From positions 1 through 39,050 of the forward strand of contig JAGGYI010000175.1 of the NCBI GenBank assembly GCA_021162655.1: a DNA stretch of 39,050 nucleotides, given 5' to 3'. Positions 7,625-15,591 of this stretch are shown in pieces (the first letter of the stretch is position 1; each line of letters opens with the position of its first letter). The position numbers and the translations under genes were made by a program. The DNA is from Anaerolineae bacterium (GTDB lineage: Bacteria; Chloroflexota; Anaerolineae; UBA1429). The notes beneath the pieces are model-generated. The model was not told where the DNA came from. It saw only the letters and a program-made list of their open reading frames with translations, and did not search any database.

Positions 7625-8391
7625 TGAAACGCGCCACCGTTTTGGATGCACGGGGGAAGGAGCTTTCCCCCTGCTCGGAGGATAGAGCCCGCAAACTGGT
7701 ACAGACGGGCAAAGCCGAACTCCTCAGTGAGGATCCTCTCGTTATCCGCCTTTACCGTACGGTGGAACTACCTCCACCCAAACCTCGTGAGGCGGAGACC
7801 CATCCCCTACAGGGTAAAAAATTGCTCCTGCACATCTGCTGCGGCCCCTGTGCAACTTATTCGGTCAAGCGCCTGCGTGAGGAAGGAGCCGAGGTCACCG
7901 GTTATTGGTTCAACCCCAACATCCACCCCTACAGCGAACACGAGCGCCGACGAGAATCGCTGGCCCACTTGGCTGAACAAATTGAACTGCCAATGATCTG
8001 GGAACCAGGCTACGAGATGCCCACCTTTCTGCGAGCTGTAGTAGGCCACGAACGCTTTGGGGAACGCTGCCTGATCTGCTACCGAATGCGCCTGGAGCGC
8101 ACAGCCCAAGTCGCTGCCCGGGAGGGATTCGAGCTCTTTACCACGACACTGCTCATCAGCCCCTATCAGAACCAAAGGGCCATCAAACACATTGGCGAGG
8201 AACTAGCAGAACAATATGGCGTTCCCTTTTACTTTGAGAACCTGCGCCGAGGCTTTGCTGAGCACTACCGCCTGGCCAGAGAGTACGGGCTCTACATGCA
8301 ACGTTATTGCGGCTGCATCTATAGCGAATGGGAGTCCCTCGATCCGGAAGCCTCCACCCATCCCCGGCGCCGGAGCACCCCCTCCGGCTGA
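7624..8391 (+). CDS. queH: Epoxyqueuosine reductase QueH with extra N-terminal PLMP/RRXRR-like domain
   Basis: Reduces epoxyqueuosine to queuosine in tRNA, the last step of Q synthesis, replacing the cobalamin enzyme QueG. Residues 66-240 are a QueH domain with its iron-sulfur/metal cysteines: C72-C73 and C76 in HICCGPCA, C149-x-x-C152 in ERCLICYRMRLE, and C229-x-C231 in RYCGCIYSE. The first 45 residues are additional. They read V-L-D-x-x-G-K-x-L-S-P, then RARKLVQTGKAELL and DPLVIRL, a pattern I recognise from the PLMP/RRXRR domain at the start of IscB and some HNH endonucleases. A linker rich in Pro and Glu joins the two. Its ATG overlaps the ruvB stop by one base and queA lies downstream, so this is a queuosine operon. 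The enzyme call is firm; the N-terminal domain is an inference by eye. Confidence 0.92.
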   Translation: MKRATVLDARGKELSPCSEDRARKLVQTGKAELLSEDPLVIRLYRTVELPPPKPREAETHPLQGKKLLLHICCGPCATYSVKRLREEGAEVTGYWFNPNIHPYSEHERRRESLAHLAEQIELPMIWEPGYEMPTFLRAVVGHERFGERCLICYRMRLERTAQVAAREGFELFTTTLLISPYQNQRAIKHIGEELAEQYGVPFYFENLRRGFAEHYRLAREYGLYMQRYCGCIYSEWESLDPEASTHPRRRSTPSG

Positions 8392-8408
8392 ACATCCTCA
8401 ACCCCTTT

Positions 8409-8438
8409 TTGGCAGCAACGGAGCAGGACCACTATAAT
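8409..8438 (+). promoter_or_regulatory. Internal promoter upstream of the DUF2905 gene
   Basis: TTGGCA (8409-8414), 18-bp spacer, TATAAT (8433-8438) in the 103-bp gap after queH. It could drive the DUF2905 gene and queA separately from ruvB. Confidence 0.55.
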
Positions 8439-8494
8439 GAACAAGAGAAAAGCACCTTGGTCGGAGACCAAGCCCAAGAACAAGGAGGGAAACA

Positions 8495-8728
8495 ATGCCT
8501 GGCATGGAGGAGATGGGACGCGTTCTCCTCATCATGGGTGGACTTATCGTGCTTTTGGGCTTTCTCCTCATCTTGGGGGGGAAGATCCCCTTCCTGGGCA
8601 AGCTCCCTGGGGATATCCACATCCAGCGGGATAACTTTTCCTGTGTCTTTCCACTAGCAACGTGCCTATTGCTCAGCCTTCTCCTCACCATCGTGTTGAA
8701 TATCATCCTGCGCCTGATCCACCGGTAA
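8495..8728 (+). CDS. DUF2905 family small membrane protein
   Basis: A 77-residue protein with two membrane segments (about residues 8-27 and 50-73) separated by the family motif GKLPGDIHIQRDNFSCVFPL. This matches DUF2905, small proteins that commonly sit between ruvB and queA. Function unknown. The ATG at 8495 has AAGGAGG six bases upstream. queA starts 11 bp after its stop. Confidence 0.88.
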   Translation: MPGMEEMGRVLLIMGGLIVLLGFLLILGGKIPFLGKLPGDIHIQRDNFSCVFPLATCLLLSLLLTIVLNIILRLIHR

Positions 8729-8739
8729 AAGGGCTAACG

Positions 8740-9768
8740 ATGCTGACCAAAGAGTTTGACTACGAACTCCCCCCAGAGCTGATCGCGCAGGAACCCATAG
8801 AACCACGGGACGCTTCGCGGCTGCTCGTCCTCCATCGTGATCGCGAGCTGATAGAACACCGCCGCTTTCGCGATATCGTCGAATATCTGCGCCCAGGGGA
8901 CCTTTTGGTAGTCAACGAAACGCGGGTGATCCCCGCACGCCTATATGCCCGCAAGGTGCCCACTGGCGGCAAGGTAGAGCTGCTCCTCCTGGCCAAACGC
9001 GGAGAGCGAGCTTGGGAAGCTCTAGTCAAAGGACGCAAAGTGCCCGTGGGGCAGGAGATCGAGCTCGTCGGCGATGGCAAGCGCACCCTCCGCGGCCAAG
9101 TGCAGGCCATCACCGAGGCAGGGGGAAGGCTCATTCAATTCGAGAAACCCATCGAGCCCTACCTGGATCGGCTGGGGATTGTACCCCTTCCTCCTTACAT
9201 CCACCGCCCTTTAAAAGACAGCGAACGCTACCAGACCGTCTACGCTCGGGTCAAAGGCTCCGTGGCTGCACCTACTGCCGGCCTGCATTTTACCCCCGAG
9301 CTCATCCAGCAAACTCGCGAGATGGGCGTCGAGTGGGTCTCGGTGGTGTTACACATCGGGCTAGATACCTTCCGCCCCGTTCGAGAAGAAATCGTCGAAA
9401 AGCACCGCATCCACACGGAATATTGCCAGTTGAGCCCCGAGGCGGCCCAGCAGATCAACCAGGCCAAAAAGGAAGGCCGGCGAGTCATCGCGGTGGGCAC
9501 AACCTCCGTACGGGTGCTCGAAACGGCCGCGCGGGATGCTCCTTTTGGCGTGCGCCCCTGGGATGGCCCCACCGATCTCTTTATCTACCCTGGGTTCAAA
9601 TTTCGCGTGGTGGATGCGTTGATTACCAACTTTCACCTACCACGCTCCTCCCTGATTATGCTCGTCGCGGCCTTTGCTGGGCTGGAACGCATCAAAAAAG
9701 CCTATGCTGAAGCCGTGCGCCTACGCTACCGCTTCTACAGCTTTGGCGATAGCATGCTCATTCTCTAG
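8740..9768 (+). CDS. queA: S-adenosylmethionine:tRNA ribosyltransferase-isomerase
   Basis: Transfers and isomerises the ribosyl part of SAM onto preQ1 at the tRNA wobble position, making epoxyqueuosine, the substrate of the QueH encoded two genes upstream. The 342-residue protein has the family blocks FDYELPPELIAQEP at the N-terminus, DLLVVNETRVIPARLYA, the PTAGLHFT motif, VVLHIGLDTFRPV, GTTSVRVLE, and the C-terminal TNFHLPRSSLIMLV. The start is the ATG at 8740, 11 bp after the DUF2905 stop, with only a weak GGG ribosome site; an in-frame extension to 8662 would overlap DUF2905 and lacks family similarity. A strong bidirectional terminator follows. Confidence 0.97.
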   Translation: MLTKEFDYELPPELIAQEPIEPRDASRLLVLHRDRELIEHRRFRDIVEYLRPGDLLVVNETRVIPARLYARKVPTGGKVELLLLAKRGERAWEALVKGRKVPVGQEIELVGDGKRTLRGQVQAITEAGGRLIQFEKPIEPYLDRLGIVPLPPYIHRPLKDSERYQTVYARVKGSVAAPTAGLHFTPELIQQTREMGVEWVSVVLHIGLDTFRPVREEIVEKHRIHTEYCQLSPEAAQQINQAKKEGRRVIAVGTTSVRVLETAARDAPFGVRPWDGPTDLFIYPGFKFRVVDALITNFHLPRSSLIMLVAAFAGLERIKKAYAEAVRLRYRFYSFGDSMLIL

Positions 9769-9774
9769 CCCATA

Positions 9775-9806
9775 AAAAGGCCCGCCCCTCAGCGGGCGGG
9801 CCTTTT
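9775..9806. terminator. Bidirectional terminator between queA and the beta-helix gene
   Basis: A perfect 13-bp stem (9775-9787 with 9794-9806, AAAAGGCCCGCCC and its complement) with a 6-nt loop. The AAAA/TTTT ends give U-tracts in both directions, fitting two convergent genes. Confidence 0.9.
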
Positions 9807-9809
9807 CCC

Positions 9810-11915
9810 TTAGGCTTCCCATTCCTCCGAAGGTCTGGGCCCCACATCGCTTAGATCAATTGGCTGAAAGCCCAAAGCAAAAGCGGGAGAATCTTTGGCA
9901 AGGGTAAAATCCCTCTCGGCCAAGTTGCGACAGCGCGGATCGGCCACTATAGAGTGGCGATCTTGCCCCAAAGCCTGCCATTCCTCCATAGAGAAGCGGC
10001 GGGCCACTTCTTGGCGGGCCTTTTCAGTAACGTGATAAACCTTTCCTTCAGAAACATCCCAAAAGAGGTTCAAGTCGCTGAAAAAGCCCCTTTCCTCCAA
10101 GGGGGCCAGCCAGCCTCCCACAAAGCAGGGCTTCCCCTCGGTGATAAAGATATTTCGCTCAAAATAGAGAGCTTGGTGCTTTTCTTCCAATTCGGGGCGA
10201 TACCTTCCCTCACGGCCATGGAGGCGCGTCAACCGCGCCTGCCCCGCACGGCCAAAGGCAAAGATGTTGTTCCGCACAAGGCAAGCCCGGCCGTAATGCA
10301 TATGAAAAGGCTGGTTATCCGTGTCATAACAGACGTTCCCCTCGACAAGGATATGCGAACTGCCTTCATCGAGGTAGACAGCCCAGCCACTATACTCCCA
10401 GCGCTCTACATCGTGGATGAGGTTCCCCCCGATGACCGTCCCCGGCTGGACACCCAAGGTATAGATGCCCCCCATGTCGCTGAGCAAGCCCTTGCCCAGG
10501 TGATGGATGTGATTCTTGAGGATAAGGTTATCCCGGCTGACGCTTTCCCCATATCCCCAAACCCAGCCACAGGAAATGCCACTGTAATACAGATCATGGA
10601 TATGGTTATGCGAGATCTCGTTGCCAAAAGAGTGGGTGAGCAACACCCCTATCGCACTGTGGAAGACATGGCCTCCATCGTAAATGTGGTTATCTGTGAT
10701 GCGGTTATAGCCCGTTCGCAGGGCACGCGGGCCCTGAGCGTCCGCTCCCAGCACCTTGACGCCACCTGCACCCAGGTCATAGATCTCGTTGCCAACAAGG
10801 CGGATGCCATGACAGCCTTCGGCAATCTCGACACCATACCAGCCTATATGGCGAATGGTGCAACCCTGGAAGGTACAATGCCGCGCCCCACGCACCCAGA
10901 GTGCTCCAGGCACGTGCAAGGCTGCCTGCGGAGCCGAGGCATAATCCTTCCTCTCCGCCCACCAAAAGCCCTTGCCACCTCCCTTGGGTTGATACCAAGC
11001 TCCATGCTCAAAGGTAAGCCCTTGGAAGGAAAGAAACTCTACATACTGGCCCTCCTCGGGCGTCCCCTCGAGGCGCAAAAGTTGGGGCAGACGTGGAACA
11101 AAGATCTCGGTCTCCTCCAAAGCTTCCTCTGGGAGGGGCAGATAGTAGAGCGTGCCATCGCTGCGATCGAGATACCATTCGCCCGGCTCGCCGAGCGCTT
11201 CGAAAACGTTCTCTACCCAGTAACGGCAGAATCGGGACCTCCAGCCATCGCGCAATACAAAGATGCTCGTCCGCGAAGAGACGACCGTGTTCGTCTCGGG
11301 ATCAAAGGAAAGGATGGGCATGCGCTCATCAACCCAGAAATGAGGAACGACGATCTCCACATCCGTCAGATTGCGCCACAGCTGAATATCCCCTGGCGCA
11401 CAACGAAAGGTGTTCGTCCCCTCGTGAAAAGGAGTCTCTGGCGTCACTCCGGGGACGTCTGCCATCTGGAAAAAGCCCTCCTTGGGCAGACGCGTCCGGG
11501 GACGGCGCTTTCCATTGACAAAGAGCTGGCGAAAGTACCACTTGCCCGCTGCCACCTCTGGGAGACGCACCGTCCAAACCCTCTGCCCGTGAAGCTCGCT
11601 CTCCTGCCAGCCCGTGATGCGCACCCCTCCATCGAGGATGGGCTCTTCTCCAGGATAGGCCGCATAGGTTACCGGGGCAGCATCCTCGGGGGTAAAGGCC
11701 AGGGGCCGGGCCAACGAATAACGCCCGCCCCGCAACCAAACGGTGATCGGGCCTGCCAACCCACCATAACGCGCAAGCTGCCGAATGCGTTCTTGAGCGG
11801 CTTCAATCGTGGCCAAAGGGCCATCGGTGCCGGCTGCGTTGGGCTCTGGCAACCTACCCGACCAGCTATCCCTCCCCTCTGGGGAAACGTACAACTCGCG
11901 TAAAGAATCAGCCAT
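9810..11915 (-). CDS. Right-handed parallel beta-helix protein, putative carbohydrate-active enzyme
   Basis: A 701-residue protein that starts with the motif ELYVSPEGRDSWSGRLPEPN and DGPLATIEAAQERIR, typical of large beta-helix proteins such as GH141-like and polysaccharide-lyase-like enzymes. The central part (about residues 290-560) shows the coils: repeated N-x-I-x-D/H-L segments such as GNEIYDLGAGGV, ITDNHIYDGGHV, ISHNHIHDLYYSGI, KNHIHHLGKG and GGNLIHDVERWEYSG. It ends with a tail common to this group (DPRCRNLAERDFTL, SPAFALGFQPID). Acting on a polysaccharide or oligosaccharide is likely but the bond and the catalytic residues cannot be named. There is no signal peptide although AAAGGAGG supports the ATG, so the product should be cytoplasmic. 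It is monocistronic with its own promoter and terminator. Confidence 0.82.
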   Translation of the reverse strand: MADSLRELYVSPEGRDSWSGRLPEPNAAGTDGPLATIEAAQERIRQLARYGGLAGPITVWLRGGRYSLARPLAFTPEDAAPVTYAAYPGEEPILDGGVRITGWQESELHGQRVWTVRLPEVAAGKWYFRQLFVNGKRRPRTRLPKEGFFQMADVPGVTPETPFHEGTNTFRCAPGDIQLWRNLTDVEIVVPHFWVDERMPILSFDPETNTVVSSRTSIFVLRDGWRSRFCRYWVENVFEALGEPGEWYLDRSDGTLYYLPLPEEALEETEIFVPRLPQLLRLEGTPEEGQYVEFLSFQGLTFEHGAWYQPKGGGKGFWWAERKDYASAPQAALHVPGALWVRGARHCTFQGCTIRHIGWYGVEIAEGCHGIRLVGNEIYDLGAGGVKVLGADAQGPRALRTGYNRITDNHIYDGGHVFHSAIGVLLTHSFGNEISHNHIHDLYYSGISCGWVWGYGESVSRDNLILKNHIHHLGKGLLSDMGGIYTLGVQPGTVIGGNLIHDVERWEYSGWAVYLDEGSSHILVEGNVCYDTDNQPFHMHYGRACLVRNNIFAFGRAGQARLTRLHGREGRYRPELEEKHQALYFERNIFITEGKPCFVGGWLAPLEERGFFSDLNLFWDVSEGKVYHVTEKARQEVARRFSMEEWQALGQDRHSIVADPRCRNLAERDFTLAKDSPAFALGFQPIDLSDVGPRPSEEWEA

Positions 11916-11944
11916 TGATTCCTCCTTTGCTGGATCACCGCTCC

Positions 11945-11974
11945 AATATAGTCCAAAAGAGGAAGCACCGTCAA
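11945..11974 (-). promoter_or_regulatory. Promoter for the beta-helix gene
   Basis: On the minus strand TTGACG (11974-11969), 18-bp spacer and TATATT (11950-11945), about 30 bp before the ATG. It is divergent from the lipoprotein promoter that begins at 11993. Confidence 0.65.
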
Positions 11975-11992
11975 TGAGATCCTCTAGGCCAT

Positions 11993-12021
11993 TTGACGAA
12001 TACCCTACCCCCTAGTAAACT
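11993..12021 (+). promoter_or_regulatory. Promoter for the lipoprotein-glycosyltransferase operon
   Basis: TTGACG (11993-11998), 17-bp spacer, TAAACT (12016-12021). The in-frame TTG at 11993 is this -35 element rather than a start codon. The transcript should begin near 12028, just before a perfect hairpin. Confidence 0.6.
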
Positions 12022-12034
12022 GTCAAAAGCGTTG

Positions 12035-12055
12035 GGCTCGGGGAATCCCCGAGCC
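12035..12055 (+). promoter_or_regulatory. 5' leader hairpin of the lipoprotein mRNA
   Basis: Perfect 9-bp stem GGCTCGGGG/CCCCGAGCC with a 3-nt loop, starting a few bases after the predicted transcript start and ending 10 bases before the GGAGG. No U-run follows, so it is more likely an mRNA-stabilising or regulatory stem than a terminator. Confidence 0.55.
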
Positions 12056-12082
12056 ATCCTACTCTGGAGGTTCAGCATAAGC

Positions 12083-13288
12083 GTGTCTAGATGGCACCTG
12101 CGCGCCCTCTTGGTGGGTGCGGTTCTTCTCCTCGCTTTGGGAGGGTGCGGGCCACGCAAGTTGCTCTACAACGTGAGCATCCGCCCAAAGGTGATCTCGC
12201 CGAACGCAGACGGCCAGGATGACATCGCCGAGATCAAATATTCCCTCTCGCGTCAGTCCACCATCACCATCTATCTCGTTGACGCGAATGGGCAGCGCCA
12301 CTATTTCCGCCTGAACAAACGCCGTTCCAAAGGGGACCGCACAGCATATTTTGGCGGAGTGATCGATGGGCGCCTTCTCCCCGACGGCGAGTATACCGTC
12401 GTCTTTGAGGCCACCGATGAGCGCGGGCACAAAGAGACTGTGAAGAAAACCATCCGCCTGGTCAATGGAGACAAAGTGCCCCTACGCATCGAGCACCTGA
12501 ACATCTGGCCTCCCAAGTTTACCCCCAACCGAGATGGCATCACCGACCGAGTGACCATTGGCTACAGCTTGAATAAAAAGGCCGTGCGTGTGGAGGTCTA
12601 TTTGCTCGATAAAGAGGGCCACAAGTACCCTGTGCCAGAGGACAAGATCCGTGAAATGGGCGCTCCGGGCACCCACGAGCACGATTACGATGCTGGGGTA
12701 GACTTGGGAGCTACCCCTCCTCCTGACGGCACCTACACCGTAGTCGTCGAGGCAGAAGACGCTGTAGGGAACAAAGCCCGCGTCGAAGGCAAGCTCACCA
12801 TCGAAGGAGGAGGAGTCCCTCGAGTGGAGATCGTCAACCGCGCAGCCGTCTTCTCCCCAACGGTGGTTCCCCTGGGAGGCACACTTACCTTCACCTGCAC
12901 AGTCAAGAACATCGGCACCGTTCCTGTGCGCACCAAAGGGCCAGAATCAGGGACAACCTATACCACCTCACAGAATTTCAACACGCTCAAAGAGTACGAA
13001 GAGCCGGGTGTGTTCCGCATCGGGCTAGACTTTGAAGGAAACAGCGCCGGGCGCGTCTATCCCTTCCGCTGGCAGCTGGGCAAAGACGAGGAGCTCACCG
13101 TCATCAATACAGAGATCGGCCCACAAAAGTACCTTATGCCTGGGCAGACGGTCACTGTCGTCGGGCACCTGCGCATCATCGATAAACCCCCCAAGGCAGA
13201 GCCCTATTATTGGATCGGGCTCATCCACGAACAGGTCGAGATCGTCCAGGACAGAGTAGAGCCCACACCTATCAGCATAGGCTTTTAG
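12083..13288 (+). CDS. Lipoprotein with two FlgD-like Ig domains
   Basis: A secreted lipoprotein of 401 residues. The signal peptide has a basic start (VSRWHLR), a hydrophobic core and a lipobox LGGC with C22 as the lipidation site. Two FlgD_ig/CHU_C-like modules follow, each beginning with a conserved calcium-loop-like motif: VISPNADGQDDIAEIKYSL and KFTPNRDGITDRVTIGYSL, and each containing a P-D-G-x-Y-T-V turn (LLPDGEYTVVFEA, PPDGTYTVVVEA). The last 150 residues form another beta-rich region resembling a CARDB-like domain (GGTLTFTCTVKNIGTVPV). It is probably an outward-facing structural or adhesion protein. I prefer the GTG at 12083; GGAGG is 12 bases upstream, longer than usual, so the start is not certain. 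Two glycosyltransferase genes follow closely. Confidence 0.8.
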   Translation: MSRWHLRALLVGAVLLLALGGCGPRKLLYNVSIRPKVISPNADGQDDIAEIKYSLSRQSTITIYLVDANGQRHYFRLNKRRSKGDRTAYFGGVIDGRLLPDGEYTVVFEATDERGHKETVKKTIRLVNGDKVPLRIEHLNIWPPKFTPNRDGITDRVTIGYSLNKKAVRVEVYLLDKEGHKYPVPEDKIREMGAPGTHEHDYDAGVDLGATPPPDGTYTVVVEAEDAVGNKARVEGKLTIEGGGVPRVEIVNRAAVFSPTVVPLGGTLTFTCTVKNIGTVPVRTKGPESGTTYTTSQNFNTLKEYEEPGVFRIGLDFEGNSAGRVYPFRWQLGKDEELTVINTEIGPQKYLMPGQTVTVVGHLRIIDKPPKAEPYYWIGLIHEQVEIVQDRVEPTPISIGF

Positions 13289-13293
13289 CCCCT

Positions 13294-14229
13294 ATGGACT
13301 TGGGCATTGTCATCGTTAGCTATAACACACGTGAACTGACGGCTCGTTGCTTGGATTCCGTCTATCGGGAACTGGCAAAAGCCCCCTTTACAGCCCACGT
13401 CTGGGTGGTAGATAACGCCTCGCACGATGGCAGTGCCGAGATGATCCGCCAACGCTATCCTCAGGCTACCCTTATCGCCAGCCAGGAAAACCTGGGCTTT
13501 GCCCGTGGCACAAACTTGGCCCTTCAAGAGATCGGCGCCCTCTCCCCTCCACCGAGACACGTCCTTCTCCTCAACCCGGATACTGAGGTCCTTCACGGGG
13601 CCCTGGACGAGATGCTCACCTTCCTCGATAGGCACCCCCAGGTGGGGGCAGTAGGCGCCCAGTTGCTCTATGCTGACGGGCGCTTTCAACATGGAGCCTT
13701 TCATTTTCCAACCTTGGCGATGGCCTTTTTCGATTTTTGGACCATCCACCACCGCCTGCTCGATTCTCGCCTCAATGGGCGCTACCCCAAGCGGCTCTAC
13801 GCTCGAGGGGACCCCTTCCCCATCGACCATCCCTTGGGGGCAGCCATGATGATCCGTTGGCAAGCTTTGGAACAGGTAGGCCCGCTAGACCCTGGCTATT
13901 TTATGTATTGCGAGGAAATCGACTGGTGCCTGCGAGCCAAAGCCCAGGGCTGGCAGATCTACTGCGTGCCCAAGGCCAAGATCATTCACCTCGGGGGCCA
14001 AAGCACTCGCCAATTCCGCGAAAGAATGTTCCTCGCTCTCTGGAAGAGTCGCTACCGGCTCTTTCAACGGCACTATAGCAAAACATACCAAATCCTTGTG
14101 CGGCTCATCGTGCGGGCAGGCCTACAACGACGCATCGCCCAAACCAAACGGGCGCTAAAGCGAGGCGAACTCTCACCGAAAGAGGCTGAGAAGCGCATCA
14201 CAACCTATCGGCAGGTGATGGAGCTGTAG
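13294..14229 (+). CDS. GT2 glycosyltransferase (rhamnosyltransferase-like)
   Basis: A 311-residue cytoplasmic-face glycosyltransferase of family 2, the WbbL/rhamnosyltransferase type. Motifs: IVIVSYNTRELTARCLDS at the N-terminus, VVDNASHDGSAEMI for the nucleotide-sugar site, the metal-binding acidic motif NPDTEVL near residue 95, and EEIDWCLRAKAQGW near residue 205 that contains the probable catalytic acidic cluster. It likely adds a deoxyhexose or similar sugar to a lipid-linked surface glycan; the substrate is not determinable. The ATG lies 5 bp after the lipoprotein stop without a clear ribosome site, suggesting translational coupling. The next GT2 gene begins two bases after its stop. Confidence 0.88.
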   Translation: MDLGIVIVSYNTRELTARCLDSVYRELAKAPFTAHVWVVDNASHDGSAEMIRQRYPQATLIASQENLGFARGTNLALQEIGALSPPPRHVLLLNPDTEVLHGALDEMLTFLDRHPQVGAVGAQLLYADGRFQHGAFHFPTLAMAFFDFWTIHHRLLDSRLNGRYPKRLYARGDPFPIDHPLGAAMMIRWQALEQVGPLDPGYFMYCEEIDWCLRAKAQGWQIYCVPKAKIIHLGGQSTRQFRERMFLALWKSRYRLFQRHYSKTYQILVRLIVRAGLQRRIAQTKRALKRGELSPKEAEKRITTYRQVMEL

Positions 14230-14231
14230 AG

Positions 14232-14990
14232 ATGCCTCATCTCACCGTGGCTATCCTGGCCGGCAATAGTGAAAAGGATATCGGGGAATGTCTGGAGAGC
14301 GTCTCCTGGGCCGATGAGCGAATCGTCATCCTCGACACACGCAGCCAAGACCGTACCGCGGTCATCGCCCAAGAGATGGGGGCCCGCGTCGTGCCCCACA
14401 AGTTCGAGGATTTTGCTCGGCAACGGGAATTCGGCCTGAGCTTGCCCCAGGGAGAGTGGCTCTTTTATGTGGATTCTGACGAGCGCGCCACCCCTGCACT
14501 AGCCGCGGAGATCCGCCGGGTGATCGCGGAGAAGGAGCACGTCGGCTGGTGGGTTCCCCGAAGGAACTTTATCTGGGGCAAAGAGATTCGCCATGGGGGA
14601 TGGTATCCCGACTATCAGCTGCGCTTGCTCAAGCTGGGCCACGCCCACTATGACTTGGCCCGCCCCGTGCATGAAGTCGTCATCCTCGACGGCTCTGCAG
14701 GGTACCTGAAAGAACCCCTGCTCCACTATAACTATCGCTCCCTGAGCGAATTCCTCCACAAGCAGCGGCAATACATCAGCTACGAGGCCGCCATCCTCCT
14801 AGAGAAGGGAATCCGCCCCAAGCCCTGGACCTTTTTCACTCAGCCAGCTCGCGAGTTTTGGCGGCGCTATGTGAGGCTCCAGGGATACAAGGACGGCGCC
14901 CATGGTTTCCTCCTCTGCTCCCTCGTGGCCTACTACTATGGCTTTCGCGTCAGCGTGGAGCTGGCGCGCCTCTGGGCCCAAAAGAGATAA
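14232..14990 (+). CDS. GT2 glycosyltransferase (WaaE/KdtX-like)
   Basis: A 252-residue family 2 glycosyltransferase of the compact type that includes the LPS core enzyme WaaE. It shows LTVAILAGNSEKDIGECLESV at the start, IVILDTRSQDRT, the acidic motif FYVDSDERATP around residue 80, and the characteristic WYPDYQLRLLK and RPVHEVV blocks, ending with a helical segment that may touch the membrane. Chloroflexota usually lack LPS, so a different envelope glycan or glycoprotein is more likely here. The ATG is 2 bp after the preceding GT2 gene, with GGAG upstream; both probably act on the same product. Confidence 0.87.
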   Translation: MPHLTVAILAGNSEKDIGECLESVSWADERIVILDTRSQDRTAVIAQEMGARVVPHKFEDFARQREFGLSLPQGEWLFYVDSDERATPALAAEIRRVIAEKEHVGWWVPRRNFIWGKEIRHGGWYPDYQLRLLKLGHAHYDLARPVHEVVILDGSAGYLKEPLLHYNYRSLSEFLHKQRQYISYEAAILLEKGIRPKPWTFFTQPAREFWRRYVRLQGYKDGAHGFLLCSLVAYYYGFRVSVELARLWAQKR

Positions 14991-14991
14991 C

Positions 14992-15018
14992 AAAAAAGGC
15001 CTGGCAAGTAGCCAGGCC
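14992..15018 (-). terminator. Terminator after hpf (minus strand), possibly bidirectional
   Basis: Stem GGCCTGGC/GCCAGGCC (14998-15005 and 15011-15018), 5-nt loop, followed on the minus strand by a T6 run (14992-14997). It ends hpf transcription and lies at the 3' end of the convergent glycosyltransferase operon. Confidence 0.8.
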
Positions 15019-15042
15019 CTCTATCACTCCTATCCCCGCACT

Positions 15043-15591
15043 TTAGGCCAGCTCGGGGATCAAAAGGCCATACCCTCCATCGCGCCGCCGATAGACCACG
15101 TTGAACTGTTCATCCTCAGCATTGTAAAAGAGGAAAAAGTCGTGCCCCAAAAGCTCCATCTGCTCAATGGCCTCCTCCACGTCCATCGGGCGCGTCTCAA
15201 AGCGCTTGATGCGCACAAGCTCGGCAGTGGTCTCCTCTTCCTCCTCAGGCACTACGGCCTCTTCCACCGCCGCCACCGGCCGGCTTTGGGATTGCCAATG
15301 CTTACCCTTATAACGCTTGATCTGGCGGACCATCTTGTCCAAAGCTGCGTCGAAAGAAGCCCGCAGATCATCAGAGCGCTCCTCGGCCCGCAGGATGAGG
15401 CCATTGGCTGCCCGCAAAGTGATCTGGGCCGCTTGGCGATCCTGGGCACTCTTGGCACTGCGGATGGAGAGATCAACCTCTACCTCGTCGATATTGGGCA
15501 AAAAGCGGTCTAGCTTTTTTATCCTCTTTTCCACATAAGACCTCAAAGCATCCGAGACCTCCAGGTTCCTACCTTTGATTACATATTCCAT
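15043..15591 (-). CDS. hpf: Long-form ribosome hibernation promoting factor
   Basis: Binds the 30S decoding region and promotes 100S ribosome dimers in slow growth. The 182-residue protein has the N-terminal RaiA/YfiA domain (residues 1-100; YVIKGRNLEVSDALRSYVEKRIKKLDR), a Glu-rich linker (about 108-122), and the C-terminal dimerisation domain (residues 125-180) with VRIKRFETRPMDVEEAIEQMELLGHDFFLF and the closing YRRRDGGYGLLIP. That two-domain length marks the long form. ATG with AAAGGAG seven to eight bases upstream. It is monocistronic, with a strong promoter about 100 bp upstream and a terminator downstream. Confidence 0.96.
   Translation of the reverse strand: MEYVIKGRNLEVSDALRSYVEKRIKKLDRFLPNIDEVEVDLSIRSAKSAQDRQAAQITLRAANGLILRAEERSDDLRASFDAALDKMVRQIKRYKGKHWQSQSRPVAAVEEAVVPEEEEETTAELVRIKRFETRPMDVEEAIEQMELLGHDFFLFYNAEDEQFNVVYRRRDGGYGLLIPELA

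Noticed and set aside
9954-11903. 649-codon open frame on the plus strand opposite the beta-helix gene
   Set aside because: It is an antisense shadow: the minus-strand gene has family motifs, a ribosome site, promoter and terminator; the plus-strand product has no recognisable motif and biased composition.
11993-12082. TTG start for the lipoprotein at 11993
   Set aside because: The TTG is the -35 hexamer of a good promoter, and the extension would precede the transcript start; the signal peptide begins near 12083.
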